64,000 bases of DNA. It comes from Planctomycetota bacterium (GTDB taxonomy: Bacteria; Planctomycetota; Planctomycetia; Pirellulales; Pirellulaceae). Shown here one piece after another: positions 43,678 to 51,539 of the stretch (the first letter of the stretch is position 1; each line of letters opens with the position of its first letter). Where the stretch lies: assembly GCA_016872725.1 (NCBI GenBank), contig VGZC01000018.1, forward strand, positions 1 through 64,000, read 5' to 3'. Below the pieces are notes generated by a model, which ran no database searches, was not told the origin of the DNA, and was given only the letters and a program-made list of their open reading frames with translations. The position numbers and the translations under genes were made by a program.

Positions 43678-44574
43678 ATGAACGGACTCCCGGACAGGAA
43701 GCCGCAAATGACGGCGCGGACACAACCGATGCCGCATTCCCCGCGGGGAATCGCGGGGCGCGCGGGGCGCCTCCTGGCGATGGCCGTCCTCGCGCTCTCG
43801 GGGTGCCCCGCCGCGCGGGACGGCCGGACGTCGATCTCCGACGGGGCCTACGGTACGCACCCGCATCGCGTGCCGTTCGCGATGCGGAGCGTTCCGGATA
43901 TCCATGGCCTTGGAGACTGCGCGGCCGAGGCGACCGTGACCGCCAAGGGTGTGCAGCAGGAGAACGGCCGCGTCTTGTCGCTGACGCTTTGGAACTACCA
44001 CTTCGAGACGAAGTCCTCGCAATTGCATCCGAGCGGAATTTCCTTGCTGAATCAGATCCTGCGCAACCAGACGCCCGGCGAACCGATCGTGATCTATCTC
44101 GCCACGGCCCACGATCAGGATCTGAACTACAATCAGGACCAGCCGAGCGAATTGGTCGAGACGCGAAACCAACTCGACTCGGCGCGCGCCAAAGCCGTTA
44201 CCGACTACGTGACGGCGATGCGGCCGGGCGAACCGATTCAACTGCGCGTCCATGACCCCAAGGTCGTCGGCATGAGTGCCGACGAGGCGCTCGTGGGCTA
44301 CCAGCGCATGCTCGAGTCCGTCGGCCGGGAACGCCTCACCAATCCCGCGGCGAACGCATCGGGCGGGGAATTCGGTTCGGGTGGTTCGTCACCCGGTGCA
44401 TTCGAGGGCGGAGGCGTGCCTCCCGTCACGGCGACGAACCAAGGCTCAAGCAACGCGGGCCCCGAATCCGGTTCGGACTCGGGCGGGCTCTTGATGCCGT
44501 CTCCGTTCGAATCCGGCGAGATGGAGTCTCCGGCTCCTGAAATGCCGTCGGACTCCGGATCGTTCCCGCCGTAG
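43678..44574 (+). CDS. Lipoprotein partner of the secretin (OmpA-like region)
   Basis: A 298-aa predicted lipoprotein; the lipobox VLALSGC lies near residue 41 and other ATGs (43708, 43729) give shorter leaders. Residues ~95-180 have LWNYHFETKSSQLHPSGISL and later TRNQLDSARAKAVTDYVTAM, which recalls the peptidoglycan-binding OmpA fold, though key residues are not certain. The last ~75 residues are Gly/Ser/Pro-rich and low complexity. It starts 1 nt after the secretin stop, so co-expression is certain and a pilotin-like or periplasmic anchor role is a reasonable inference. I do not have a firm family name. Confidence 0.7.
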   Translation: MNGLPDRKPQMTARTQPMPHSPRGIAGRAGRLLAMAVLALSGCPAARDGRTSISDGAYGTHPHRVPFAMRSVPDIHGLGDCAAEATVTAKGVQQENGRVLSLTLWNYHFETKSSQLHPSGISLLNQILRNQTPGEPIVIYLATAHDQDLNYNQDQPSELVETRNQLDSARAKAVTDYVTAMRPGEPIQLRVHDPKVVGMSADEALVGYQRMLESVGRERLTNPAANASGGEFGSGGSSPGAFEGGGVPPVTATNQGSSNAGPESGSDSGGLLMPSPFESGEMESPAPEMPSDSGSFPP

Positions 44575-44656
44575 CGCGGCGATACGAACCGAGCCGCGTC
44601 GGGCGTTCCCCGACAAGCATCCGGACATTCGTCGATCGGTTTCGGGCCCGCTCCGA

Positions 44657-45148
44657 TCAGAAGAGGGGAGCACGGCCGAGCTTGCGGCGGATGACGGCCC
44701 ATTGGCCGCCGTGCATCAGCCAGTGCGTCGGCTGGAGCATGAGCAACGCCGCCCACGTCGGAGCATAATGAGCGAACGGTTCCGGAGAAGGCTGGTCCAA
44801 ACTCGACTCGGTCTGTGACGCGATCACCCGCGACGTGGCCTCCCGCTGCTCGTGATGGATCCGCATCAGGTCGGCCTTGGAATCGAAGTCGGCCGGGTTG
44901 TCGCTCGCGCACGTGTCCTTCGTGTACCGTTCTCCGAATCCCGCCGGAAGCGCGGGCATCGATCCCGGAACGATCGCGCTGACCATTCCGTGCTCGGCCG
45001 CGATCAAATGGCCCAACTGCCACTTGATGTGGTTACACCCCTTCGCGGGGCGGACCATCATCTCCTCATCCGTCAGATCGCTCAAATACCCGTCGCACAC
45101 CATGGCCGCCATCCGCATGGCGCATTGGAATCCGTCGACGACGTTCAT
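44657..45148 (-). CDS. DinB-superfamily protein
   Basis: A 163-aa four-helix protein of the DinB/YfiT superfamily. Typical elements: an N-terminal helix with MAAMVCDGYLSDLTDEEMMV, HIKWQLGHLIAAEHGMVSAI carrying the first metal-binding His, and the closing motif HWLMHGGQWAVIRRKLG with the other two His. Such proteins are metal-binding and include thiol (bacillithiol/mycothiol) transferases; a precise reaction cannot be assigned. The start ATG at 45148 is preceded by GAGGGA. It is convergent with the lipoprotein gene; its promoter region contains the 15-bp tandem repeats. Confidence 0.8.
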   Translation of the reverse strand: MNVVDGFQCAMRMAAMVCDGYLSDLTDEEMMVRPAKGCNHIKWQLGHLIAAEHGMVSAIVPGSMPALPAGFGERYTKDTCASDNPADFDSKADLMRIHHEQREATSRVIASQTESSLDQPSPEPFAHYAPTWAALLMLQPTHWLMHGGQWAVIRRKLGRAPLF

Positions 45149-45200
45149 GCACGTTCCCTCACGATTGTGAAACCACCGCCGAGAATCGGCGGTACCGGTT

Positions 45201-45266
45201 GGTGACGATACTGTTGGTGACGATACTGTAGGTGACGATACTGTAGGTGACGACACGGTAGGTGAC
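45201..45266. repeat. 15-bp tandem repeat in divergent promoter region
   Basis: Four full copies of GGTGACGATACTGTA (first ends TGTT, fourth is GGTGACGACACGGTA) plus a partial fifth (GGTGAC). They lie 52 nt upstream of the DinB-like gene start and ~104 nt upstream of the divergent membrane-protein gene. Copies 2 and 3 are identical. No coding role is evident; iterated binding sites for a regulator are possible. Confidence 0.95.
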
Positions 45267-45369
45267 TAGATCCGATTGGTCAACATTCCGCATCGGTCCG
45301 AGGCACGGCCCCCCGGAGTCGCTCGGTTCGCCGGAGAATACCAATCTACCAATAGCGAGGTCGCGCGCC

Positions 45370-46014
45370 ATGACGATGTCCACGGTCTTCACCATTCTCG
45401 CCGTGATCGTGGGATTCGGTCTTTCGATGGCGGCCATGTCCCTTCTCGCCGTATCCCTGTTTCCGCACTGGATGGACCGGGCCTCCGGGCGATTGTCGAC
45501 CATGCCGCGCCGCACGTTCCTGACCGGGCTCGTCATCGGTGGCGTCTTCCTTGCCGTCAGCGTGGGGACGCTGCGAGGCGGCGGACCTTGGGGCCTGGTC
45601 GGCGGCGTGCTCGCCGCGCTGACGGCCGGGTTCGCGCTGTTCGGTTCGTCCGCCGTCGCCCGATCGATCGGGGTCGGTCTGCCGTCACCGGCGGACGAGA
45701 GCCGTCCCTGGAGACGGATCGTGAGGGGGTGGATCGTCCTTGCCCTGGCGTGCCTGTTCCCCGTTCTCGGCTGGTTCGTCATCTTGCCCGCCGCGCTTCT
45801 CATGGGTTTTGGCGCCGCGTGGCTCGCCCTCTTCCGGCGGCCTGTGTCCGAGTCGGACGACTTGGGTCCGTCGAGCGACGCGTTTGCGGCCAAGATCCGT
45901 TTGGGCCAAGCGAACAGCATGCGTGAACCCGCGAGCGGACCGATCGTCGCGGACGGGCGCCGATTGAACGGCGACTCGACCGCCGAGCCGTCCGGCGCGA
46001 AGGAGCTCGCGTGA
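45370..46014 (+). CDS. Small membrane protein of unknown function
   Basis: A 214-aa protein with about five hydrophobic segments: an N-terminal FTILAVIVGFGLSMAAMSLL, two near FLTGLVIGGVFLAVSVGTL and GPWGLVGGVLAALTAGFALF, and two more (WIVLALACLFPVLGWFVIL). The last ~60 residues are soluble, acidic and Ser-rich. I do not recognise the family. Its stop overlaps the start of the DUF1800 gene (TGATG), so it is translationally coupled to the DUF1800/DUF1501 pair and may anchor or accompany it. The ATG at 45370 has a GAGGT upstream; an ATG two codons later is also possible. Confidence 0.7.
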   Translation: MTMSTVFTILAVIVGFGLSMAAMSLLAVSLFPHWMDRASGRLSTMPRRTFLTGLVIGGVFLAVSVGTLRGGGPWGLVGGVLAALTAGFALFGSSAVARSIGVGLPSPADESRPWRRIVRGWIVLALACLFPVLGWFVILPAALLMGFGAAWLALFRRPVSESDDLGPSSDAFAAKIRLGQANSMREPASGPIVADGRRLNGDSTAEPSGAKELA

Positions 46015-47546
46015 TGCCGCTCGACCGACGTCAACTCGTCACGCTCGGCGCGGCCGCCGGCACGGCGCTCGCGTCGGGGTGTTCCGACGCGCCCGCCTGG
46101 AATCTCCTGGCTCGGCGACTCGAGTCGCGGCCCGCGGACGTGCGCCTGCCGCGCGGCGACGCGGTGGAACCCGCCGCGCGTCTTCTCAACCGGCTCGGAT
46201 GCGGTTGGCGGCCCGGTGAGCTCGACGAAGTCCGCGCGAAGGGGATCGACGCCCACATCGAGGAACAACTCGCGTACGAGGCGATCGATGATGCGCCGTG
46301 CTCGATTCGCGCGGCGCGGTTCGAGACCATCGAGTCGTCACCGGGCGACATTTTTGAATATCGCAAACAGGTTGTCGAACGCGAACTGTTCCAACATACG
46401 ATGCTCCGCGCGGTGTACAGTCGGCGCCAGCTCTACGAGACGATGGTCCGGTTTTGGACCGACCACTTCAACATCAGCCTTGGCAAGGGCGACTGTGCCT
46501 GGTTCAAGACGGTCGACGATCGGGCGGTCATCCGCCCGCACGCGATGGGGAACTTCGGGGACTTGTTGCGAGCCTCGGCGCTCAGTCCCGCCATGCTCGT
46601 TTATCTCGACGGCAAGGACAACCAAGAGGCGTCGGGCGCCGATGGCCCGAACGAGAACTACGCGCGCGAATTGCTCGAACTGCATGCGCTCGGCGTGCAT
46701 GGCGGCTACACGCAGCGGGACGTCATGGAGGCCGCGCGCTGCCTGACCGGTTGGACGATCGACGCGTCGTGGTTTCGCGGACGTGTGGCGTTTCGCGGCG
46801 ATCGGCACGACGGGGGAGAGAAGCGCGTGCTCGGCCAGGTGATCCCCGCCGGGCTCGGTGACGCGGACCTCGATCGACTGCTCGACATCGTCATCCGGCA
46901 TCCCGCGACGCCGCGGTACATCGCCGCGAAACTCTGCCGCAAATTCGTCGGCGACGCGCCGCCCCCGGAACTGATCGAGCGGGCGGCCGAATCGTTCCGC
47001 GCGTCCGACTACGCGATCCGACCGATGGTGCGGACGATCCTCGCGTCCGACGCCTTCCGCGATCCCCGCGCTTCGCCGTCGCACCAACGCCTCAAACGGC
47101 CCTTCCGGTTCGTCGCCTCCGCGCTCCGCGCGCTCGACGCCGATACGGACGGCGGCGATCGGCTCCGCGAATGGCTGCAGCGGATGGGCCATGCGCCGTT
47201 CAACTATCCGACGCCCGACGGATATCCCGACGAACCCGGACCCTGGCTCGGTTCGCTCCTGTGGCGATGGAATTTCGCCATTGAGTTGGCGTCGAACGGG
47301 ATACCCGGCACGCGCGTGGATCTTGCCGGAGTGGCCCGGCTGTGGCGAGCGGACGCGTCGAGCGATCCGAGCGGAGATTGGGCCGCGCACGTGCTGGGCC
47401 GCCGCATGGCGCCCGACGAGGCCGAGGCGATGCGGCTGCTTGCGGCGAATCCGTCGCAATCCGCGGATCGCGGCGCGACGCACGACCATGATGCGCCGCT
47501 CGCCGCCGCCCTCGCACTCGCATCGCCCGCATTCCAGAAGTATTGA
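46014..47546 (+). CDS. DUF1800 domain protein (short form)
   Basis: A 510-aa DUF1800 protein of unknown biochemical role, typical of planctomycetes, where it is almost always next to a DUF1501 gene. It has an RRQLVTLGAAAG leader (Tat-like, ending in a possible lipobox ASGC), then the domain core: ARLLNRLGCGWRPGELDEVR, FWTDHFNISLG, the conserved GPNENYARELLELHALGVHG GY stretch, and CLTGWTIDASWF. Unlike the two copies at the right end it lacks the Ala-rich helical N-terminal domain. The GTG at 46011 is an alternative start. It is coupled to the membrane-protein gene upstream. Confidence 0.9.
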   Translation: MPLDRRQLVTLGAAAGTALASGCSDAPAWNLLARRLESRPADVRLPRGDAVEPAARLLNRLGCGWRPGELDEVRAKGIDAHIEEQLAYEAIDDAPCSIRAARFETIESSPGDIFEYRKQVVERELFQHTMLRAVYSRRQLYETMVRFWTDHFNISLGKGDCAWFKTVDDRAVIRPHAMGNFGDLLRASALSPAMLVYLDGKDNQEASGADGPNENYARELLELHALGVHGGYTQRDVMEAARCLTGWTIDASWFRGRVAFRGDRHDGGEKRVLGQVIPAGLGDADLDRLLDIVIRHPATPRYIAAKLCRKFVGDAPPPELIERAAESFRASDYAIRPMVRTILASDAFRDPRASPSHQRLKRPFRFVASALRALDADTDGGDRLREWLQRMGHAPFNYPTPDGYPDEPGPWLGSLLWRWNFAIELASNGIPGTRVDLAGVARLWRADASSDPSGDWAAHVLGRRMAPDEAEAMRLLAANPSQSADRGATHDHDAPLAAALALASPAFQKY

Positions 47547-47650
47547 ACGTGTACCAGGCCACTCCTGTTGGCGGACCGCAAGGTGGATCGGAAGTCGCGA
47601 ATGGCGAATCGTCCCGGAAAAGAAACGCTTCGCGGGATCGGAGCGCGACG

Positions 47651-48838
47651 ATGGGCATGACGCGTCGAAGGGCCTTGCGTTTGTGGATGGCGGGTTCCGA
47701 ACGTCCCGAGCCGCGCGGCGTCCTGGTCAACCTCTTCCTGCGCGGCGGCGCGGACGGGCTGAACCTGGTGCCGCCCCACGCCGAGGACGCGTACTATTCG
47801 GCCAGGCCGAGCCTCGCGATCGCGAGGCCCGATGGGCGGTCGGACGATCGTTCCAAGACGGCCATCGACCTCGACGGTTTCTTCGGCCTTCATCCGGCGC
47901 TGCGTCCTCTGAAGCCGCTCTATGACGGCGGGCAACTCGCCATCGTCCACGCCGTCGGCTCGGACGATCGGACGCGTTCGCATTTCGAAGCCCAGGACTT
48001 GATGGAACGCGGGGGCGCCGCCGGTCGGAACCCCGGGTCGGGATGGCTCGCGCGGCACTTGCGGACGCGTGCCGAGTCGGGAACGCCGCTCGCGGCGGTC
48101 GCGATCGGCGAGACGATCCCCGAATCGCTGCGCGGCGCGCCGGGCGCGAGCGCGGTGCGGCGCGTCGACGCCTTCTCGATTCAATTGCCGCCGGACCGCC
48201 GCGCGACGTTCGACCGGGCGCTCCATCGACTTTATGAAGCGGAGGGCGGCCAGCTCGGCGCGGCCGGACTGCAGGTGCTCGAATCGGTCGCCGCCATGAA
48301 TCGGCTCGACGCGTCCGAAGGCGAGTCCCATTCGGGAGCGGCGTATCCCGAAGGCGAACTCGGCGACGCTCTGCGGCAAGTGGCCCGGTTGATCCGCGCG
48401 CGGGTCGGCCTCGAGATCGCGTGCGTCGAACTCGGAGGATGGGATACCCATTTCGTGCAGGCCACGTTGTTTGGTTCGCTCGCCGGCGCGTTGGCCCAGG
48501 GTCTCGCGGCGTTCGCGGCGGATCTCGCGTCGGATTGGAATCGGACCACGATCGCGGCGATGACCGAGTTCGGGCGTCGGGTGCGCGAGAACGTGAGTTT
48601 AGGGACCGATCACGGCCGAGCCGGCGTGATGTTTGTTCTGGGCGGAGGCGTCCGCGGCGGCCGCGTGATCGCCGATTGGCCCGGTGTCGCCGCCGATCGG
48701 CTCGAAGGTCCCGGCGACGTGCGCGTCACGACCGACTACCGCGACGTGCTCGGCGAAATCGTCGCGGTCCGGCTCGGCAACGAGCGGGTCGCCGAGGTCT
48801 TTCCGGGCCACACGGTCCGTCCGATCGGCATCGTCTGA
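47651..48838 (+). CDS. DUF1501 domain protein
   Basis: A 395-aa DUF1501 protein, distantly related to the sulfatase/alkaline-phosphatase fold by family knowledge but of unknown function. Motifs: VLVNLFLRGGADGLNLVPPH near the start, LHPALRPLKPLYDGGQLAIV, VELGGWDTHF, MTEFGRRVRENVSLGTDHGR, and a C-terminal YRDVLGEIVAVRLG. The N-terminus (MTRRRALRLWMAG) is a short RR leader without a long hydrophobic stretch, so export is less certain than for the right-end copies. The ATG at 47651 has GGAG upstream; the frame is open back to 47543, just past the DUF1800 stop. It is the partner of the preceding DUF1800 gene. Confidence 0.9.
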   Translation: MGMTRRRALRLWMAGSERPEPRGVLVNLFLRGGADGLNLVPPHAEDAYYSARPSLAIARPDGRSDDRSKTAIDLDGFFGLHPALRPLKPLYDGGQLAIVHAVGSDDRTRSHFEAQDLMERGGAAGRNPGSGWLARHLRTRAESGTPLAAVAIGETIPESLRGAPGASAVRRVDAFSIQLPPDRRATFDRALHRLYEAEGGQLGAAGLQVLESVAAMNRLDASEGESHSGAAYPEGELGDALRQVARLIRARVGLEIACVELGGWDTHFVQATLFGSLAGALAQGLAAFAADLASDWNRTTIAAMTEFGRRVRENVSLGTDHGRAGVMFVLGGGVRGGRVIADWPGVAADRLEGPGDVRVTTDYRDVLGEIVAVRLGNERVAEVFPGHTVRPIGIV

Positions 48839-49058
48839 CGGCGAGGCGACCGCCGGGACTCGGCGCGTGCCGCTCCGCGCGTTGGCGGAGAACACCGCCC
48901 GGAAGGGAGCGTCGCCGCCGGATCTCGAATCGGGCGTAAGGCAATCGTAGCGGACGATGGGCCGTGCCGATCGGCGGGATCGATCGCCGGCGCCGGCCGA
49001 GCGGCGCGAGGACATGGCGTCGGGCGCGGGGAAACATGGAGCGTGCCGCCGCGATCGG

Positions 49059-49424
49059 CTAGCCGAAGACGCATTCGAGGAACCGATCGCAGGTGAACGA
49101 TCGTTCGTCGCGTCCGGCGAGTTCGGCCATGAGTTGCCGGAACCGGTCGCGGCGCACCGAGTAGAAAACGTGTTTGCCGGAGCGCCGCGTCGCGAGAACG
49201 CCCGCCTCGCGCAGTCGGGCCAGGTGGTGGCTGACCAGCGGCTGCGGAAGACCGACGAACTGACATAAATCCGTCACGTTCTGCTCGCCCTGCCCGCTGA
49301 TCCGAAGGACGATCCGCAACCGGTTCCCATCGCTCAGCAGCTTGAACAGGGCAGCGAACTCGGCGATGCGTTCCGCGTCCATCGGCGCATGCGGTTTGGC
49401 GGGCGTCTGGCGTGACGCGATCAT
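49059..49424 (-). CDS. ArsR family transcriptional regulator
   Basis: A 121-aa winged helix-turn-helix repressor. Order: EFAALFKLLSDGNRLRIVLR, recognition region LCQFVGLPQPLVSHHLARLR, and the wing GVLATRRSGKHVFYSV. It has a single Cys in TDLCQF and two near the C-terminus (FTCDRFLECVFG) instead of the ELCVC metal site of ArsR/SmtB, so metal sensing is uncertain; redox or ligand sensing by the C-terminal Cys pair is possible. No obvious target operon is coupled; the neighbours are a DUF1501 gene (convergent, 220 bases away) and an oxidoreductase. That 220-base gap holds nothing recognisable. Confidence 0.88.
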   Translation of the reverse strand: MIASRQTPAKPHAPMDAERIAEFAALFKLLSDGNRLRIVLRISGQGEQNVTDLCQFVGLPQPLVSHHLARLREAGVLATRRSGKHVFYSVRRDRFRQLMAELAGRDERSFTCDRFLECVFG

Positions 49425-49527
49425 CGGTGGTTCTCCGGGGCGTCAGGGCCCGTCGCGGCCCGGAACGCCCGTTCGCGGGCCGGCGGGAAGGGAATGGCGG
49501 GTTATCGGGCGGAATAGGACACGACGC

Positions 49528-49553
49528 CGCGCCGCGACCAGGACCGCGGCGCG
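49528..49553 (-). terminator. GC-rich hairpin after oxidoreductase gene
   Basis: A perfect 9-bp stem, CGCGCCGCG with CGCGGCGCG, and an 8-nt loop, beginning 7 nt beyond the oxidoreductase stop codon on the minus strand. There is no T-tract, so termination efficiency is doubtful. Confidence 0.35.
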
Positions 49554-49560
49554 CCCCGCG

Positions 49561-50934
49561 TCATACGGGCAGTTCGTAGCCGGCTCGGCGTTCGCGCGCG
49601 AGGAGCGAATTGCCTTCCTCGCTGTTTGTGAACCGCTCGGCCTTCGGATCCCATCGAAGCGTCTTGCCGACCTCGCCGACAAGCCGCGCGATGTTCACGA
49701 GATAGCAGAGCGACGAGCTGCGCTGGCCGTACTCGATGTCCGCGTTGCACCGCGCCCGGGACTTGACGCACTCGATCCAGTTCCGCAGGTGCGGTTCATT
49801 CTCGGGGATCGATAGAGCCTTGGGCCGGTCGGGTGTGTTGATCAGCTCCTTCGGGTTGGCCGCGATCTTGTCGCGGTTGATTTCGATCTTCCCATTCTCG
49901 CCGACGAAAATGCACCCGAGGCCCGGCCCCCAATCGCCGTCGAGATCGAGCCGCAATTCGGTTCCGTTGGCGTACCGCATGCGGATCTTCGCGCGGGGGC
50001 CGATCACTTCCTTGCACATGCCGTAGTAGCCGGCGCCCGTTTCGTCGTCGGTCGGCTTGCGCGGATCGAACTTGCCGCACGACATGTCCACGGGGGATTC
50101 CTCGAGCACGATCTCGACGGGGCCCGTTTCGTCGGTCCCCAGGCCGCGTTGGATCTGATCGTAACTATGGGCGCCCCAGCCCGTGACGCCGAAGCAACGG
50201 CCGCCTCCGTCGTAGCCGTCCCAACTCGCCCATCCGTAATGCAGGTCCGCGTGATACGGACGCATCGGCGCCTGATTCGTCCAAACATCCCACCACGTGT
50301 CGCTGCCGCCCGCGGGGAGCGGCTGACCCGGTTGGTCTTTCCAGGCGACCGGTCCGACGAAATTCGGCGCGAGGACCGTCTTGATCTTGCCGAGCGCTCC
50401 GCTCTTGACAAGGTCGCTGGCCCAATTGTTGAGCGGAATCGACCGCTGTTGCGTACCGACCTGCGTGACGCGTCCGTGCTTCCGCGCGACGCGCACCATG
50501 TCGCGGCCCTCGGCGATCGTGAGCGCCATCGGTTTCTCGATGTACGCGTCCATGCCGGCCGCCATCGCGTGGCAGGCGACCCAGGCCCGCGCGTGCGTCG
50601 TCGTCTCGACCATGACCGCGTCCAGCTTCTCCGACTCGATCATCTTGCGGAAATCGCTGTAACCCTTCCAATCCTGTCCCGTTCCCGCCGCTTTTTGGAA
50701 CGCGTCGATGCGGGGCTCGAAACAATCGCAGATCGCGACGATCCGCATTTCGGGAACGCCAAGGCAATCCTGGACCAGTCCGCGGCACCGGCCTCCCAAT
50801 CCGATCAGGCCCACGTTCACCCGCTCGTTCGCCGAAGGACCTTGCCGTCCGAGCACCTTCGAGGAAACGAACAAGGGCGCGGAAGCCGCCGCGGCCTTGA
50901 GCACCGTTCGCCTCGTGATCGGTCGATTCGCCAT
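49561..50934 (-). CDS. Gfo/Idh/MocA family oxidoreductase, Tat-exported
   Basis: A 457-aa NAD(P)-dependent sugar oxidoreductase-like protein with a Tat leader (TRRTVLKAAAASAPLFVSS). The Rossmann part starts VNVGLIGLGGRCRGLVQDCL (residues ~40-60), with the conserved Glu-Lys-Pro in DAYIEKPMALTIAEG. The C-terminal part is the beta-sheet domain, with DLHYGWASWDGYDGGGRC and a GVTGWGAHSYDQI segment carrying the catalytic-like His. Exported planctomycete versions act on oligosaccharides or keto-sugars in the periplasm by family inference. The ATG at 50934 has GAGGAG upstream. The 15-bp repeat array lies 52 nt before the start. Its C-terminus resembles the remnant at 14205-14575. Confidence 0.9.
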   Translation of the reverse strand: MANRPITRRTVLKAAAASAPLFVSSKVLGRQGPSANERVNVGLIGLGGRCRGLVQDCLGVPEMRIVAICDCFEPRIDAFQKAAGTGQDWKGYSDFRKMIESEKLDAVMVETTTHARAWVACHAMAAGMDAYIEKPMALTIAEGRDMVRVARKHGRVTQVGTQQRSIPLNNWASDLVKSGALGKIKTVLAPNFVGPVAWKDQPGQPLPAGGSDTWWDVWTNQAPMRPYHADLHYGWASWDGYDGGGRCFGVTGWGAHSYDQIQRGLGTDETGPVEIVLEESPVDMSCGKFDPRKPTDDETGAGYYGMCKEVIGPRAKIRMRYANGTELRLDLDGDWGPGLGCIFVGENGKIEINRDKIAANPKELINTPDRPKALSIPENEPHLRNWIECVKSRARCNADIEYGQRSSSLCYLVNIARLVGEVGKTLRWDPKAERFTNSEEGNSLLARERRAGYELPV

Positions 50935-51263
50935 GGTTTCGTTCTCCTCGTCGTTTTGATGGTCCCCGCGCACAGCCTTCGTCAAGACCGCCGTCCTCGA
51001 AACCGCCGTCCTCGAAACCGCCGTCCTCGAAACCGCCGTTCTCGAAACCGCCGTTCTCGAAACCGCCGTTCTCGAAACCGCCGTCCTCGAAACCGGAGCG
51101 TCGTTTCGCCGGACGAAAAAAAACGCCGCGTACGACGGACCGGCTCCCCGCGCGGATCTTGACAAGGCAAGTCCAGTCTATCAACTTGGCCGATCAATGG
51201 ATAGTCTGAGGCCGACGCCGAAGGATCCCCAAGCGGGGTCCGGACAGGGGAAGGAGAGTCCGC
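50935..51263. other. Divergent promoter region between oxidoreductase and DUF4242 genes
   Basis: About 330 bases between two divergent starts. It holds the 15-bp repeat array (50986-51095), a run of seven A near 51120, and a perfect TTGACA at 51159-51164 on the plus strand without a convincing -10 at normal spacing. No gene is seen. Confidence 0.55.
50986..51095. repeat. 15-bp tandem repeat in divergent promoter region
   Basis: Seven full copies of AACCGCCGTCCTCGA (first starts GACC; copies 3-5 have CGTTCTCGA) and a partial eighth, ending 169 nt before the DUF4242 gene and starting 52 nt before the oxidoreductase start on the other strand. The near identity of copies suggests recent expansion. 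Confidence 0.95.
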
Positions 51264-51536
51264 ATGCCCAAGTTCGTCATCGAGCGCGTGATACCGGGAG
51301 CGGGATCGTTGTCGGCCGACGACTTGCGCGCCGTATCGCAAAAATCGTGCGGCGTCCTCCGACGGCTCGGCCCGCAGGTGCAGTGGGTCCAGAGCTATGT
51401 GACCGACAACAAGGTCTACTGCGTCTACATCGCGCCCGACGAGGCGGCGGTGCGCGAACACGCCGCGCTCGGCGGTTTCCCCGCGGACAGCGTGGCCGAG
51501 GTTCGCCGCGTGATCGACCCGACCACGGCCGAATAA
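51264..51536 (+). CDS. DUF4242 domain protein
   Basis: A 90-aa ferredoxin-like alpha/beta-fold protein of the DUF4242 family (some members bind nickel). The whole protein is the domain: KFVIERVIPGAGSLSADDLR, then VSQKSCGVLRRLGPQVQWVQ, SYVTDNKVYCVYIAPDEAAV and the closing FPADSVAEVRRVIDPTTAE. Its function is unknown. An AGGAGAG Shine-Dalgarno is 8 bases before the ATG. It starts the plus-strand cluster with URO-D, DUF1080 and an oxidoreductase; the URO-D gene follows 3 nt after its stop. Confidence 0.9.
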   Translation: MPKFVIERVIPGAGSLSADDLRAVSQKSCGVLRRLGPQVQWVQSYVTDNKVYCVYIAPDEAAVREHAALGGFPADSVAEVRRVIDPTTAE

Positions 51537-51539
51537 CGG

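Noticed and set aside
45201-45266. CRISPR-like appearance of repeats
   Set aside because: Units of 15 bp follow each other directly with no spacers, and no cas genes are present. The same holds for 50986-51095.
51159-51164. TTGACA as a promoter for the DUF4242 cluster
   Set aside because: No acceptable -10 box at 16-18 nt spacing; the best AT-rich hexamer is too close.
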